Below the pieces are notes generated by a model. That model was not told the origin of the DNA, ran no database searches, and saw nothing but the letters and a program-made list of their open reading frames with translations. From Cytophagales bacterium WSM2-2 (lineage in GTDB: Bacteria > Bacteroidota > Bacteroidia > Cytophagales > Cyclobacteriaceae), in assembly GCA_015472025.1 (NCBI GenBank), contig BNHL01000001.1, positions 3,646,001 to 3,710,000 on the forward strand: 64,000 bases of DNA. The letters run 5' to 3'. Position 1 is the stretch's first letter. The number at the start of each line of letters is the position of its first letter. Of this stretch, positions 8,798 through 17,050 are shown one piece after another. The translations under genes and the position numbers were made by a program.

Positions 8798-10419
8798 ATG
8801 GCAGAAATAGTACGCATGCCCAAGATGAGCGACACCATGACTGAAGGGGTGATCGCCAAGTGGCACAAAAAAGTCGGAGATACTGTGAAGTCGGGTGAAT
8901 TGATGGCCGAGATAGAGACCGACAAAGCGACCATGGACTATGAGTCGTTTAATACTGGAACGATATTATACCTCGGAGCCAAAGAAGGGGAGCCTGTGAA
9001 AATCAATGACGTACTGGCCATCGTGGGAGGCAAAGGCGAAGATTTTTCTTCCCTGCTTTCCGGTGCACAGTCCTCTGCAGCTATGGGTGGAAAGACAGAA
9101 GTAAAAGCGGAAACCGCAACCGCGGTAGCTACTGCTCCTGCGATTGACACATCCGGCATTAAAGCGGAGGTGGCATTGATGCCCAAGATGAGTGATACGA
9201 TGACTGAGGGTATTATTGCCAAGTGGCACAAAAAAGTAGGAGATTCAGTAAAGTCAGGCGAGTTGATGGCCGAGATTGAAACGGACAAAGCAACAATGGA
9301 CTATGAGTCCTATAACACGGGGACGTTGCTTTATATTGGCGCGAAAGAGAAAGAAGCCGTCAAAATAAATGATGTGCTCTGGCTATCATTGGCGACAAGA
9401 ACGCGGATTGGCAGACCCTACTCAAAGCACAGCAGGCAAAATCAACTGGAGGCACAACGAAGGCATCAGCGTCAGCGCCTATTCCAACTGCAGCACCAGC
9501 AGTTACAACACAGGCATCTTCCAATGGTTCAGCTTCTTCTAATGGAAGGTTGAAGGCTTCTCCATTGGCAAAGAAAATGGCGAAAGACCTGGGTTACGAT
9601 ATCAGCAAAATTCAAGGTACAGGCGATAGCGGTAGAGTGACCAAGCATGATGTGGAGAACTACAAGCCGTCTGCGGCACCTAAGGCAAGTGATTCTAAAG
9701 CTACTTCACCAGTAGTTCTGCCACAGGTTGTAGGGCAAGAGAGCTTCGAAGATGTCCCAGTGTCACAGATGCGCAAGACAATTGCCAAACGATTGGCCGA
9801 AAGCAAGTTCAGCGCTCCCCACTTCTACCTGACCATGGAAATCAACATGGACAAAGCAGTGGAAGCACGGAAGAGCATGAACGAAATCGCCCCGGTAAAG
9901 ATTTCATTCAACGACATGGTCATCAAAGCGGTGGCTGCAGCTCTTCGCCAGCATCCCGATGTGAATGTAAGTTGGCTGGGAGACAAGATTCGCAGAAACC
10001 GCCATATCCATGTGGGTGTAGCTGTTGCTGTAAAAGACGGACTGCTGGTTCCGGTAATTCGCTTTGCCGATAACAAATCGCTGTCACACATAGCAGTGGA
10101 GGTAAAAGACCTGGCGCAAAAAGCACATGACAAGAAATTACAGCCCAGTGATTGGGAGGGAAGCACATTTACCATCTCCAATCTTGGAATGTTTGGAATA
10201 GAAGAATTCACAGCGATCATTAATCCTCCGGATGCTTGTATTCTTGCTGTGGGTGGAATTAAGGAAACGGCCATTGTTAAAAATGGTCAATTGACGGTAG
10301 GCAACATCATGAAAGTAACGATGTCGTGCGATCACCGTGCAGTGGATGGAGCCGTGGGTTCAGCATTCCTCAAAACCCTGAAAGGTTTGTTGGAAGATCC
10401 CGTAAGGATTCTCATTTAA
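8798..10419 (+). pseudogene. Pyruvate-dehydrogenase-type E2 (dihydrolipoamide acetyltransferase), frameshifted
   Basis: E2 core of a 2-oxo-acid dehydrogenase complex, probably pyruvate dehydrogenase, making acetyl-CoA. The first frame (8798-9553) carries two lipoyl domains with lipoate lysines K43 and K164 (ETDKAT). After the second KINDVL the frame is lost. A CTCT at 9377-9380 stands where the first lipoyl domain has only CT, so two bases appear added. The correct frame resumes at 9382 (AIIGDKNADW) and carries the peripheral subunit-binding domain (about 9550-9660) and the catalytic domain with HRAVDG near the end. Removing two bases restores a 539-residue protein of normal length. As written the gene gives two fragments (the second could start at TTG 9550). 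It may be a true mutation or an assembly error. Confidence 0.92.
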
Positions 10420-10423
10420 TTAA

Positions 10424-10966
10424 ATGAAAACAGAAATTCACTCAACCACCATTTTGGCGGTAAGCCATAATGGATCGGTAGCCATTGGCGGTGATGGCCA
10501 GGCGACCATGGGTAATACTATTGCCAAGAGCAACGTAAAAAAAATACGCAAGCTGCAAGATGGAAAAGTGATTACAGGATTTGCCGGATCAACAGCCGAT
10601 GCATTTACACTCCTCGATCGCTTTGATGAGAAGCTCAATGCGTACAGCGGCAATATGAAGCGCGCAGCTATTGAACTTGCAAAGGATTGGCGTATGGACC
10701 GCTACCTCAGAAGACTTGAGGCGATGCTTATTACCTGCAACAAAGATGAAATTCTGATTTTGTCGGGGACCGGAGACGTTATTGAGCCGGATAAACAGGT
10801 TGCTGCTATTGGCTCCGGAGCGATGTATGCACAAGCATCGGCTTTAGCTCTTAAAAAACACGCGCCTCAACTTTCTGCAGAAGAAATTGTAAGGGAAAGT
10901 CTCAACATTGCAGCTGATATCTGTATATACACCAATCACAATCTGGTGATCGAAAAGATTTCCTGA
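10424..10966 (+). CDS. hslV: ATP-dependent protease subunit HslV
   Basis: Proteasome-like peptidase that forms a dodecamer and works with the ATPase HslU (not in this window) to degrade cytoplasmic proteins. It has 180 residues, the usual length. The TTILAV block aligns with the family N-terminus, so Thr8 should become the catalytic N-terminal nucleophile after removal of the seven-residue MKTEIHS propeptide. [11 protein letters not shown] and [14 protein letters not shown] are conserved. It starts four bases after the E2 stop and is probably co-transcribed. Its stop abuts the stop of the convergent DUF4159 gene with no gap. Confidence 0.96.
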   Translation: MKTEIHSTTILAVSHNGSVAIGGDGQATMGNTIAKSNVKKIRKLQDGKVITGFAGSTADAFTLLDRFDEKLNAYSGNMKRAAIELAKDWRMDRYLRRLEAMLITCNKDEILILSGTGDVIEPDKQVAAIGSGAMYAQASALALKKHAPQLSAEEIVRESLNIAADICIYTNHNLVIEKIS

Positions 10967-11653
10967 TCAGTGTGCAGTAAAACAAAAAGAGATCAGGTTG
11001 GCGCCCATCTTCAGGGCTTCCTGGCGCTTGACTTCCGGGTCATTATAAATGCGTTGATCTTCCCAGCCGTTTCCGAGATCGCATTCGAAAGAATAGAAAA
11101 CTACAAGTCTTCCTTCATAAAATAAACCAAAGCCCTGGGCAGGTTTTCCGTCATGCTCATGAATTTTTGGAAGCCCATTTGGGAATTCAAATTTCTGATG
11201 ATAGATCGGATGAGTGAAAGGAATTTCAACTAATTCCAATTCTGGAAAAACCTTTTTCAATTCAAGCCGGATAAATTTGTCAAGACCGTAATTATCGTCA
11301 ATGTGGAGGAAGCCTCCGGCAACTAAGTATTTACGCAAGTTGATTGCTTCATCCGAAGTGAAGACAACGTTGCCGTGACCTGTCATATAGACGAAAGGAT
11401 AATCAAAGAGAGCGGGACTGCCGACTTCAACCACATCCTCTTCTTCAGTTAAAGAAGTTCTTAATTCCTTATTACAAAATTTAACAAGATTAGGAAGGGC
11501 CGTTTTATTGGCGTACCAGTCACCACCGCCATTGTATTTAAGTTTTGCAATTTTTATTTGAGACATGGCAGGGGTTACCAGAATAAGCATAGCTATAATA
11601 AAGGCATAGTTACAGCGGGTGATAAACTGGTTTTTTGTTCTGAAAAGCGGCAT
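10967..11653 (-). CDS. DUF4159 family exported protein
   Basis: A 228-residue protein that I assign to DUF4159 from the blocks KYNGGGDWYA, YPFVYMTGHG and GGFLHIDDNYG and from the ending with a conserved YNDPEVKRQEALKMGANL helix. Function is unknown; the fold is related to class-I glutamine-amidotransferase-like domains. The start at 11653 (MPLFRTKNQF) is preferred over 11710 because it gives a normal signal peptide (cleavage near AMSQ|IK) and leaves room for a promoter. It is convergent with hslV and divergent from the lipoprotein pair. Family homologues occur widely in Bacteroidota and Planctomycetota. Confidence 0.82.
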   Translation of the reverse strand: MPLFRTKNQFITRCNYAFIIAMLILVTPAMSQIKIAKLKYNGGGDWYANKTALPNLVKFCNKELRTSLTEEEDVVEVGSPALFDYPFVYMTGHGNVVFTSDEAINLRKYLVAGGFLHIDDNYGLDKFIRLELKKVFPELELVEIPFTHPIYHQKFEFPNGLPKIHEHDGKPAQGFGLFYEGRLVVFYSFECDLGNGWEDQRIYNDPEVKRQEALKMGANLISFCFTAH

Positions 11654-11728
11654 TTCAATTTTTTTTCTCAAAGGGTTAAACTTAAAATGGAGATATGGCT
11701 CTAAGGGCAAAACAACTTAAAAACCTCC

Positions 11729-12658
11729 ATGAAAGCTATTAAAAATGTATTCAGTTTAAAAGCGCTTACCGGTCAAACGGTGGTATTTATCCTGATGCTC
11801 GCATCTTGTCAAAAGGATAACGACATACTCACATCGATTGATACGCAGAATGTGAATGGGGAATCGGTGGGTTCGTCATACATGACAGAAAGCTCTGATA
11901 TTTCAACGAATGCGATAGGTGGTCTTTCTACAACACAGTATTCGGGAGCAAGAATGGATGGTGACCCTGTGCTCGGACTTGACATTCGCGATGGCCGTTT
12001 CAAATGTGCAACGACTACAATTTCAAGGGCCGGAACGAAAGATAATCCCGCGGGAACAATCACAATCTCTTTTAATCCTAACTGCACAGACAACCCTGGT
12101 ATAAAACGTTCAGGAACGATTGTCATCAGTTACAAAGGCAGAAGGTGGGTTCCCGGATCTTACTTTGTTGTGAAGGCTGACTTTTACCGTAATGGCGCCC
12201 ATATTGAAGGTACTGATACAGTCACTACTAAACTGAGTGCTGACACTTTAGTTTCACGAGGTGGGTTCCTGCAATTTCGTTCGGTGCTTACCGGAGGTCA
12301 GGTTACTTTTGCCGATGGAAAGACCGTCACACGTGAACATGATATCACCAGGGAATGGTTCCGCGGAGCTGTCCCCACCAACGATGAGTGGCACACACTT
12401 GCCGGAGGAACTGCAACAGGGACTTGCAAAAATGGGAACACGTATGAAATGCAAATCACCAAGACTTTGGTACACAAGCTTTCTTGCCTTGGTAGTAAAG
12501 TGGTGATTCCCGTTAGTGGCACGAAAGTGGTCACAGTCACTGGAACTAAAAACAAACAGTATTCCATCGATTATGGTGACGGCACTTGCGACAACACCGT
12601 TACGGTAACGGTCGGAAGTAAGGTACAAACCATCACGGTCAATGGTGACGGAAACTAA
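11729..12658 (+). CDS. Lipoprotein, first of two tandem paralogues
   Basis: A 309-residue lipoprotein of unknown function. The signal sequence ends in the lipobox LASC (Cys about residue 27), followed by a disordered Ser/Thr-rich stretch. The rest is beta-rich with repeated GTITI/GTIVISYKG strands, a KDNPAGTITI block, a TGGxxTFxDGxTxTR block and a C-terminal IDYGDGTCDNTVTVTVGS block. The next gene carries the same blocks in the same order, so the two arose by tandem duplication. Two or three cysteines in the mature part (CTD, CTDN-like and LSCLG, GTCDN) could form disulfides. It is likely anchored in the outer membrane or periplasm. Confidence 0.85.
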   Translation: MKAIKNVFSLKALTGQTVVFILMLASCQKDNDILTSIDTQNVNGESVGSSYMTESSDISTNAIGGLSTTQYSGARMDGDPVLGLDIRDGRFKCATTTISRAGTKDNPAGTITISFNPNCTDNPGIKRSGTIVISYKGRRWVPGSYFVVKADFYRNGAHIEGTDTVTTKLSADTLVSRGGFLQFRSVLTGGQVTFADGKTVTREHDITREWFRGAVPTNDEWHTLAGGTATGTCKNGNTYEMQITKTLVHKLSCLGSKVVIPVSGTKVVTVTGTKNKQYSIDYGDGTCDNTVTVTVGSKVQTITVNGDGN

Positions 12659-12730
12659 TCTCAGAATCTCAGCCCCAATTTTTTAAAACTAAAACAAAAG
12701 AAAAACTTAAACTCTAAAAACCGAACCTCT

Positions 12731-13648
12731 ATGAAAATGAAAAATGTGCTCTCTTTGCGATCGCTCTCCATTGCCGTGATTGCTGGAATTGTGATGGTAT
12801 CTTGTAAGAAGACTGATGAGAATCCACTTAATTCATCTGACTCCCAGAATGTAAACTCAGAATCTGTGGCGGATGCAGCTACTAACGAAGTCGCTGATAT
12901 GGGGAACTCGATAGTAGTTAATGTTACCCCGACTCAATATGGTGGTAGCCGTGTTGCAGGAGATGTGTTAAAAGACATGGATAAGAAAGATGGTCGTCTG
13001 GCAGGCGCTACGATCACGATTACTCGTGGTATAGGCAGTACAAAGGACAATCCTAGTGGAACAATCACGATTGATTATGGAACAACAGGCGTAACTACGA
13101 ATGGTGTTACCCGTAAAGGGATTATCACGATCACGTATAGCGGTAAGAAAAATGTTGCCACTGCGTACAGGACAATGTCGTTCACCAATTACTCAAGAAA
13201 TGGAGTTGCCTTCGACAACGCTATGTCATACAAAGTGACTAACGTTCAGGATTCAACCAAATTCCACCATGTACTCACCGGTGGTAAGTTGACCTTCCCT
13301 GATCAGACTACCATCACGCGTGCCACTGACTTCATGATTACCATCAACTATACTGCTAAAACGGTTACGCTTAGCGCAACAGATGGTACTCAAAACACGA
13401 TCAACGGGCACAGTGCAAAAGGTTCAACTCGTGAGGGTAAAGAATACACGATGGACATCACAGCTGGCATCGTTTACAAGGCTGAATGTTTGTCTACTAC
13501 AGTCATTCCGGTTCAGGGTACTAAAACGATTACAGCCGGATTACTTAGCTATACGATCGATTATGGAACCGGTACTTGCGACAATACAATTACTATAACA
13601 ATAGCTGGTAAGACGGTGACAATCACCGCCAGTGCAGACGGACATTAA
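12731..13648 (+). CDS. Lipoprotein, second of two tandem paralogues
   Basis: A 305-residue paralogue of the preceding lipoprotein. Its signal peptide ends in a lipobox-like MVSC (Cys about residue 25). The shared blocks are QNVNSESV, TQYGGSRV, TKDNPSGTITIDYG, RKGIITITYSGKK, HVLTGGKLTFPD and IDYGTGTCDNTITITIAGK. The 72-base spacer between the genes is A/T-rich, has no terminator and shows no clear promoter, so both are probably one transcript. A strong terminator follows. Conserved GTC-DN and LS/CLS cysteines suggest a disulfide-stabilised beta-sandwich. Function is unknown. Confidence 0.85.
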   Translation: MKMKNVLSLRSLSIAVIAGIVMVSCKKTDENPLNSSDSQNVNSESVADAATNEVADMGNSIVVNVTPTQYGGSRVAGDVLKDMDKKDGRLAGATITITRGIGSTKDNPSGTITIDYGTTGVTTNGVTRKGIITITYSGKKNVATAYRTMSFTNYSRNGVAFDNAMSYKVTNVQDSTKFHHVLTGGKLTFPDQTTITRATDFMITINYTAKTVTLSATDGTQNTINGHSAKGSTREGKEYTMDITAGIVYKAECLSTTVIPVQGTKTITAGLLSYTIDYGTGTCDNTITITIAGKTVTITASADGH

Positions 13649-13672
13649 GAAAGAAGGGGTTGGATGAGGGTG

Positions 13673-13709
13673 AAAGTCCCCGGTATTTGCCGGGGACTTT
13701 TTTGTTTCT
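13673..13709 (+). terminator. Intrinsic terminator after the lipoprotein pair
   Basis: A perfect 11-bp stem (AAAGTCCCCGG against CCGGGGACTTT) with a 6-base loop is followed by a T-rich tail. The TTTG in the loop may double as the -33 element of thyA. Confidence 0.95.
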
Positions 13710-13717
13710 TTATTTGC
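13686..13717 (+). promoter_or_regulatory. Possible thyA promoter overlapping the terminator
   Basis: TTTG (13686-13689) and TTTATTTG (13710-13717, one mismatch to TAnnTTTG) are separated by 20 bases and lie just ahead of the thyA ATG at 13734. Confidence 0.4.
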
Positions 13718-13733
13718 AGGATAAAAATTGGAC

Positions 13734-14528
13734 ATGCGGCAGTATCTGGATTTAATGCGGGATATATTGGAAAACGGTGCCATGAAGACTGATCGCACCG
13801 GCACAGGTACCCGATCCGTCTTCGGCAGACAACTCCGCTTCGATTTATCACAGGGATTTCCACTTGTAACGACCAAGAAACTGCACCTTCGTTCGATCAT
13901 TTACGAATTGCTCTGGTTCCTGCGAGGTGATACCAACATCAAGTACCTGAAAGATAATGGAGTGACGATTTGGGATGAATGGGCTGATGAAAACGGAGAC
14001 CTTGGCCCGGTTTATGGAAGCCAGTGGCGAAGTTGGCCAACTCCGGATGGAAGGAAAATAGATCAAATCGCCAACGTAATTCATCAAATCAAAACCAAGC
14101 CGGACTCCAGAAGGCATATCGTATCAGCCTGGAATCCTGCCGAGGTTGACGAGATGGCTTTACCTCCTTGTCATGCACTGTTTCAATTTTACGTAGCTGA
14201 CGGGAAACTTTCATGTCAGCTTTATCAACGAAGCGCAGACTATTTTCTGGGTGTTCCATTTAACATTGCGAGCTATGCATTACTAACCGAGATGGTTGCT
14301 CAGCAATGCAATCTGAAATCAGGTGAATTTGTCTGGACCGGTGGAGATGTGCACTTGTATTCAAATCACTTTGAGCAGGCAAAAACGCAGTTATCCCGGT
14401 CACCATATTCTTTGCCCCGATTAGAAATCAAACGACAACCTGATTCTATTTTTGAATACCAGTTTGAAGATTTTGAGATCGTAGGTTATCAATCACATCC
14501 ATCCATTAAAGCCCCCATCGCAGTCTGA
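13734..14528 (+). CDS. thyA: Thymidylate synthase
   Basis: Converts dUMP to dTMP with methylenetetrahydrofolate, giving the thymidine nucleotide for DNA. The 264-residue product has exactly the length of the short bacterial enzymes. The catalytic Cys146 lies in PPCHALFQF, the folate/dUMP loop [12 protein letters not shown] is at the N-terminus, and [17 protein letters not shown] is intact. ATG 13734 is used, not the TTG two codons upstream, because [12 protein letters not shown] is the family start. The bestrophin-type gene begins three bases after its stop and may share the transcript; no dihydrofolate reductase gene is adjacent. Confidence 0.98.
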   Translation: MRQYLDLMRDILENGAMKTDRTGTGTRSVFGRQLRFDLSQGFPLVTTKKLHLRSIIYELLWFLRGDTNIKYLKDNGVTIWDEWADENGDLGPVYGSQWRSWPTPDGRKIDQIANVIHQIKTKPDSRRHIVSAWNPAEVDEMALPPCHALFQFYVADGKLSCQLYQRSADYFLGVPFNIASYALLTEMVAQQCNLKSGEFVWTGGDVHLYSNHFEQAKTQLSRSPYSLPRLEIKRQPDSIFEYQFEDFEIVGYQSHPSIKAPIAV

Positions 14529-14531
14529 TTT

Positions 14532-15413
14532 ATGGTTAATTACAATCCCAAGATTTGGTTAGGGTTGATTTTTCATTCCTATAGCAAACAAGTTCTTAAA
14601 ACATTAAGACCCGCCTTGCTTACAGTAGGTCTTTTCACAGCGGGTTTATGTGTATTGAATGACTATCTTGAATTGAAACCTGATGAGTTTCCCTCATCAA
14701 CAGTTGTACATTCGTTGTTGGGTATTGTGCTTGGCTTGTTCCTTGTATTTCGCACCAATTCAGCTTACGATCGCTGGTGGGAGGGAAGAAAACTTTGGGG
14801 AGGTATGGTAAACAGTTCAAGGAATTTCGCGATGAAACTGAATACAGTTTTGCCGGAAGATTCAAAGGATCGCAAGTGGTTTGCTCAAATGGTCAGCAAT
14901 TTCATGATTGCTACTAAAGAGCAACTTAGGGAAGGCGTCCGGATTTCAGACCTTGAAATAGAAGACAGTGCTGAATTGCGAAAGATTAGCGAATCGAATC
15001 ATAAGCCGAACTCTATTGCTTCGTTACTCTATCACAAAGTGGAATCCCTGTTTAAGGCAAACGCATTTTCAGGATTTCATTTAACTAACCTGGACAAGGA
15101 AATGAAAGACTTTGTCGACCTCATGGGCGCCTGCGAACGTGTGAGGAAGACCCCGATTCCATATTCGTATACGATGTACATTAAGAAGTTTATTTTTATT
15201 TACATCATAACATTGCCTTTTGGCTTTTTGGAAACCTTTGGCTACTACACTATTCCGGCTGTTCTCCTGGTGTCATTTATCTTGCTAAGCGTAGAGTTGA
15301 TAGCTGAAGAAATAGAAGACCCGTTTGGTCGTGACGTAAACGATTTACCAACGGATGACCTGGCTAAAACGATCAGAACAAACGTGCATGAGATACTTCA
15401 GGTAAAATCCTGA
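14532..15413 (+). CDS. Bestrophin-family (UPF0187) anion-channel-like membrane protein
   Basis: A 293-residue membrane protein of the bacterial bestrophin family, whose characterised members form pentameric ion channels. Family signatures are RTNSAYDRWWEGRKLWG near residue 75, ERVRKTPIPYSYT near 208 and AEEIEDPFGRDVNDLP near 258. Two hydrophobic pairs (about 20-70 and 218-255) form the membrane part, and the middle is a soluble helical region. It starts three bases after thyA. The ion transported here is unknown. Confidence 0.92.
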   Translation: MVNYNPKIWLGLIFHSYSKQVLKTLRPALLTVGLFTAGLCVLNDYLELKPDEFPSSTVVHSLLGIVLGLFLVFRTNSAYDRWWEGRKLWGGMVNSSRNFAMKLNTVLPEDSKDRKWFAQMVSNFMIATKEQLREGVRISDLEIEDSAELRKISESNHKPNSIASLLYHKVESLFKANAFSGFHLTNLDKEMKDFVDLMGACERVRKTPIPYSYTMYIKKFIFIYIITLPFGFLETFGYYTIPAVLLVSFILLSVELIAEEIEDPFGRDVNDLPTDDLAKTIRTNVHEILQVKS

Positions 15414-15419
15414 AAGAGA

Positions 15420-16037
15420 TTATTTCGCTTTAAAATCCGAGCGAAGAATCTTGTCCCACAAAACTGAACTTACACCATACCCCTTGTCAGGTTCATGATA
15501 ATGGTGGCGCATGTGATGCTGTTTCATCTTCTTGAGCAGCGCATTCTGGAATGTGGCATGATGAAAGGCATAATGAGCCATATCATAGACTAGGTAACCA
15601 ATCAGAAAGGCAGCAAAAAAAGAGGGTAGCCATAACGCAGGCAAAATCAGCTTAAACAAGAAGTAGAAACCTAAGGCAAGCGGAATACTGACTGAAGGCG
15701 GCATCACGAGCCTCATACGGTCGTTAGGGTAATCGTGGTGTACGCCATGAAAAATGAAATGCAGGCGTTGGCCCCACGCAGATTTCGGTATAAAGTGAAA
15801 AACAAAGCGATGAAGAAAGTATTCTGTTGCGGTCCAGAAAAGCAGTCCGCATCCAAAACTTAGAATAAATGTGATGAGTGTTAAACCTTCCTGCGAAAAA
15901 CTACTCCAAAAAGAGTATCCGATTACGGGGACATAAATGATCAGTGGGACGCTGAAGTGAACTTTGGAGAGAGGCTCCAGCAGGTCGCTCTTAAACATGC
16001 GACTGGATTCCTTCGAATCGGAAACGAAGTTTTTCAT
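15420..16037 (-). CDS. Fatty-acid hydroxylase superfamily membrane protein
   Basis: A 205-residue di-iron membrane enzyme of the sterol-desaturase/fatty-acid-hydroxylase superfamily. The histidine boxes are clear: HRFVFH, HGVHHDYPND, HYAFHH and HHMRHHYHEP. The pattern with HDYPNDRMRLVMPP is closest to FA2H/Scs7-type fatty-acid 2-hydroxylases, so a role in hydroxylating fatty-acyl chains of Bacteroidota sphingolipids is a reasonable inference. Four membrane helices surround the boxes. ATG 16037 is chosen; the predicted -7 element ends only four bases upstream, so the transcript may be leaderless or the start may be the ATG at 15998. It is divergent from the CHRD-like lipoprotein gene. Confidence 0.88.
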   Translation of the reverse strand: MKNFVSDSKESSRMFKSDLLEPLSKVHFSVPLIIYVPVIGYSFWSSFSQEGLTLITFILSFGCGLLFWTATEYFLHRFVFHFIPKSAWGQRLHFIFHGVHHDYPNDRMRLVMPPSVSIPLALGFYFLFKLILPALWLPSFFAAFLIGYLVYDMAHYAFHHATFQNALLKKMKQHHMRHHYHEPDKGYGVSSVLWDKILRSDFKAK

Positions 16038-16041
16038 TCTG

Positions 16042-16049
16042 CAAATGTA
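16042..16049 (-). promoter_or_regulatory. -7 element of the fatty-acid hydroxylase gene
   Basis: On the minus strand TACATTTG followed by C matches TAnnTTTG exactly. It lies four bases from the ATG at 16037. Confidence 0.5.
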
Positions 16050-16107
16050 ATTTGAATATCTTAAAAACGTTAGAATTTTGTACTTTCGTAACGTCAAACT
16101 TTCACTT

Positions 16108-16608
16108 ATGAAGAAACCTTGGTTGATAGCATTGGTCGCGTTAGTGGCATGTCAAAAGAGCGAGACGGTTTCTGATTTTACCGGAAACGAGGCGTCTTAT
16201 GGCCTTATCCAGGCATCGTCTTATACGGTGAATGGAACGGTGAGGTTCAAAGAGCGTAAGGATGGAGGTACCACAGTTCAGCTTCAATTGAAGGGCACCA
16301 GTGGCACCGCGCAACTACCCGTTCACTTACACCTTGGAGATGTTGCTGATAACGGAACTGATATCGTAGCGCTCCTCAATTCAGTTGACGCGAAGACAGG
16401 TATCAGTGAGACAGTCATTAGCGAATTGGCCGATGACTCAAAAGTTTCTTACAAAGACTTGTTGAAATTATCAGCATATGTGAATGTTCACGCATCAAGT
16501 TCAGGTCCACAAAGCAATGTTATCCTGGTAGCGGGTAACATAGGATCTAATGGTACCAAATTGTCATCAAACTCACGGATTGGCGTTTGTAGCAGCAAAA
16601 CACCTTGA
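16108..16608 (+). CDS. CHRD-like lipoprotein
   Basis: A 166-residue exported protein. The signal sequence ends in LVAC (Cys about residue 15), a lipobox. The mature part resembles a Bacteroidota family related to CHRD/Cu-Zn-superoxide-dismutase-like beta-sandwiches: HLHLGDVADNG, DIVALLNSVDAKTG, then YVNVHASSSG and ILVAGNIGSNG. The histidines of HLH and VNVH could bind metal, but this is inferred from the fold. ATG 16108 is chosen over the frame start at 16078 because it starts the signal peptide; TACTTTCG at 16081-16088 is a possible -7 element. The next gene starts inside its stop codon. Confidence 0.72.
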   Translation: MKKPWLIALVALVACQKSETVSDFTGNEASYGLIQASSYTVNGTVRFKERKDGGTTVQLQLKGTSGTAQLPVHLHLGDVADNGTDIVALLNSVDAKTGISETVISELADDSKVSYKDLLKLSAYVNVHASSSGPQSNVILVAGNIGSNGTKLSSNSRIGVCSSKTP

Positions 16609-16973
16609 GGCGATTTCTTTCCACATTCTTACTTGTTATTCTGTTTCTCCCCGCTCTTTACAAAGGCGGGGTTATGATATACTACGAAATAAACAAGGAT
16701 TATATCGCTTCTACGCTATGCGTGAATAGAGACAATCCCATTACGATGTGTTATGGTAAATGTTTTCTGGAAAGTAAACTTTTATTGGTAGATCAGAACC
16801 AGTTGCCATCCACTTCCATCAATTCCGTGAAGTTTGAAATATCAGATTTTGAATTCACGGATTTAGATCCATCAATGTCATTACCGCAAATTATTTCACG
16901 ATTTGCAATGTTACCTGTGGCAACGCTTCCCGAAGGAATTTCTCCTTTCATTTTTCACCCTCCATTGGCATAA
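16605..16973 (+). CDS. Small exported protein with a CxNRDNP...MCxGKCxL motif
   Basis: A 122-residue protein starting at TTG, which overlaps the preceding TGA (TTGA), suggesting translational coupling. It has a signal peptide or N-terminal anchor (about 1-22) and a cysteine cluster CVNRDNPITMCYGKCFL (residues about 39-55). The rest is poorly conserved-looking and ends in FHPPLA. Small proteins with this C-N(R/K)D-P...C-GKC-L pattern recur in Bacteroidota. I know of no proven function; metal binding is a guess from the three cysteines. The 3' end reaches into an inverted repeat that precedes the next gene. Confidence 0.7.
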   Translation: MRRFLSTFLLVILFLPALYKGGVMIYYEINKDYIASTLCVNRDNPITMCYGKCFLESKLLLVDQNQLPSTSINSVKFEISDFEFTDLDPSMSLPQIISRFAMLPVATLPEGISPFIFHPPLA

Positions 16974-17035
16974 GTTTGAAAAGCTTGTCGATAGCAGTTC
17001 AGCACTGAACGGCTTATTACTTTATTTTTCAAACT
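16973..17035 (+). repeat. Nested inverted repeats between two genes
   Basis: Outer arms AGTTTGAAAA (16973-16982) and TTTTCAAACT (17026-17035) are perfect complements. Between them GTTCAG-CA-CTGAAC (16997-17010) is a second dyad. The outer repeat overlaps the stop of the Cys-motif gene. It could be a weak terminator, an attenuator or an operator. Confidence 0.55.
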
Positions 17036-17050
17036 ATTCACTTTTTAAAA

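Noticed and set aside
9361..9400. Programmed ribosomal frameshift in the E2 gene
   Set aside because: No slippery heptamer, no stimulatory hairpin or internal Shine-Dalgarno seen, and a dinucleotide duplication explains the break more simply.
9825..10274. 149-residue minus-strand frame inside the E2 catalytic domain
   Set aside because: The plus-strand frame is conserved E2 sequence; the opposite frame shows no recognisable pattern.
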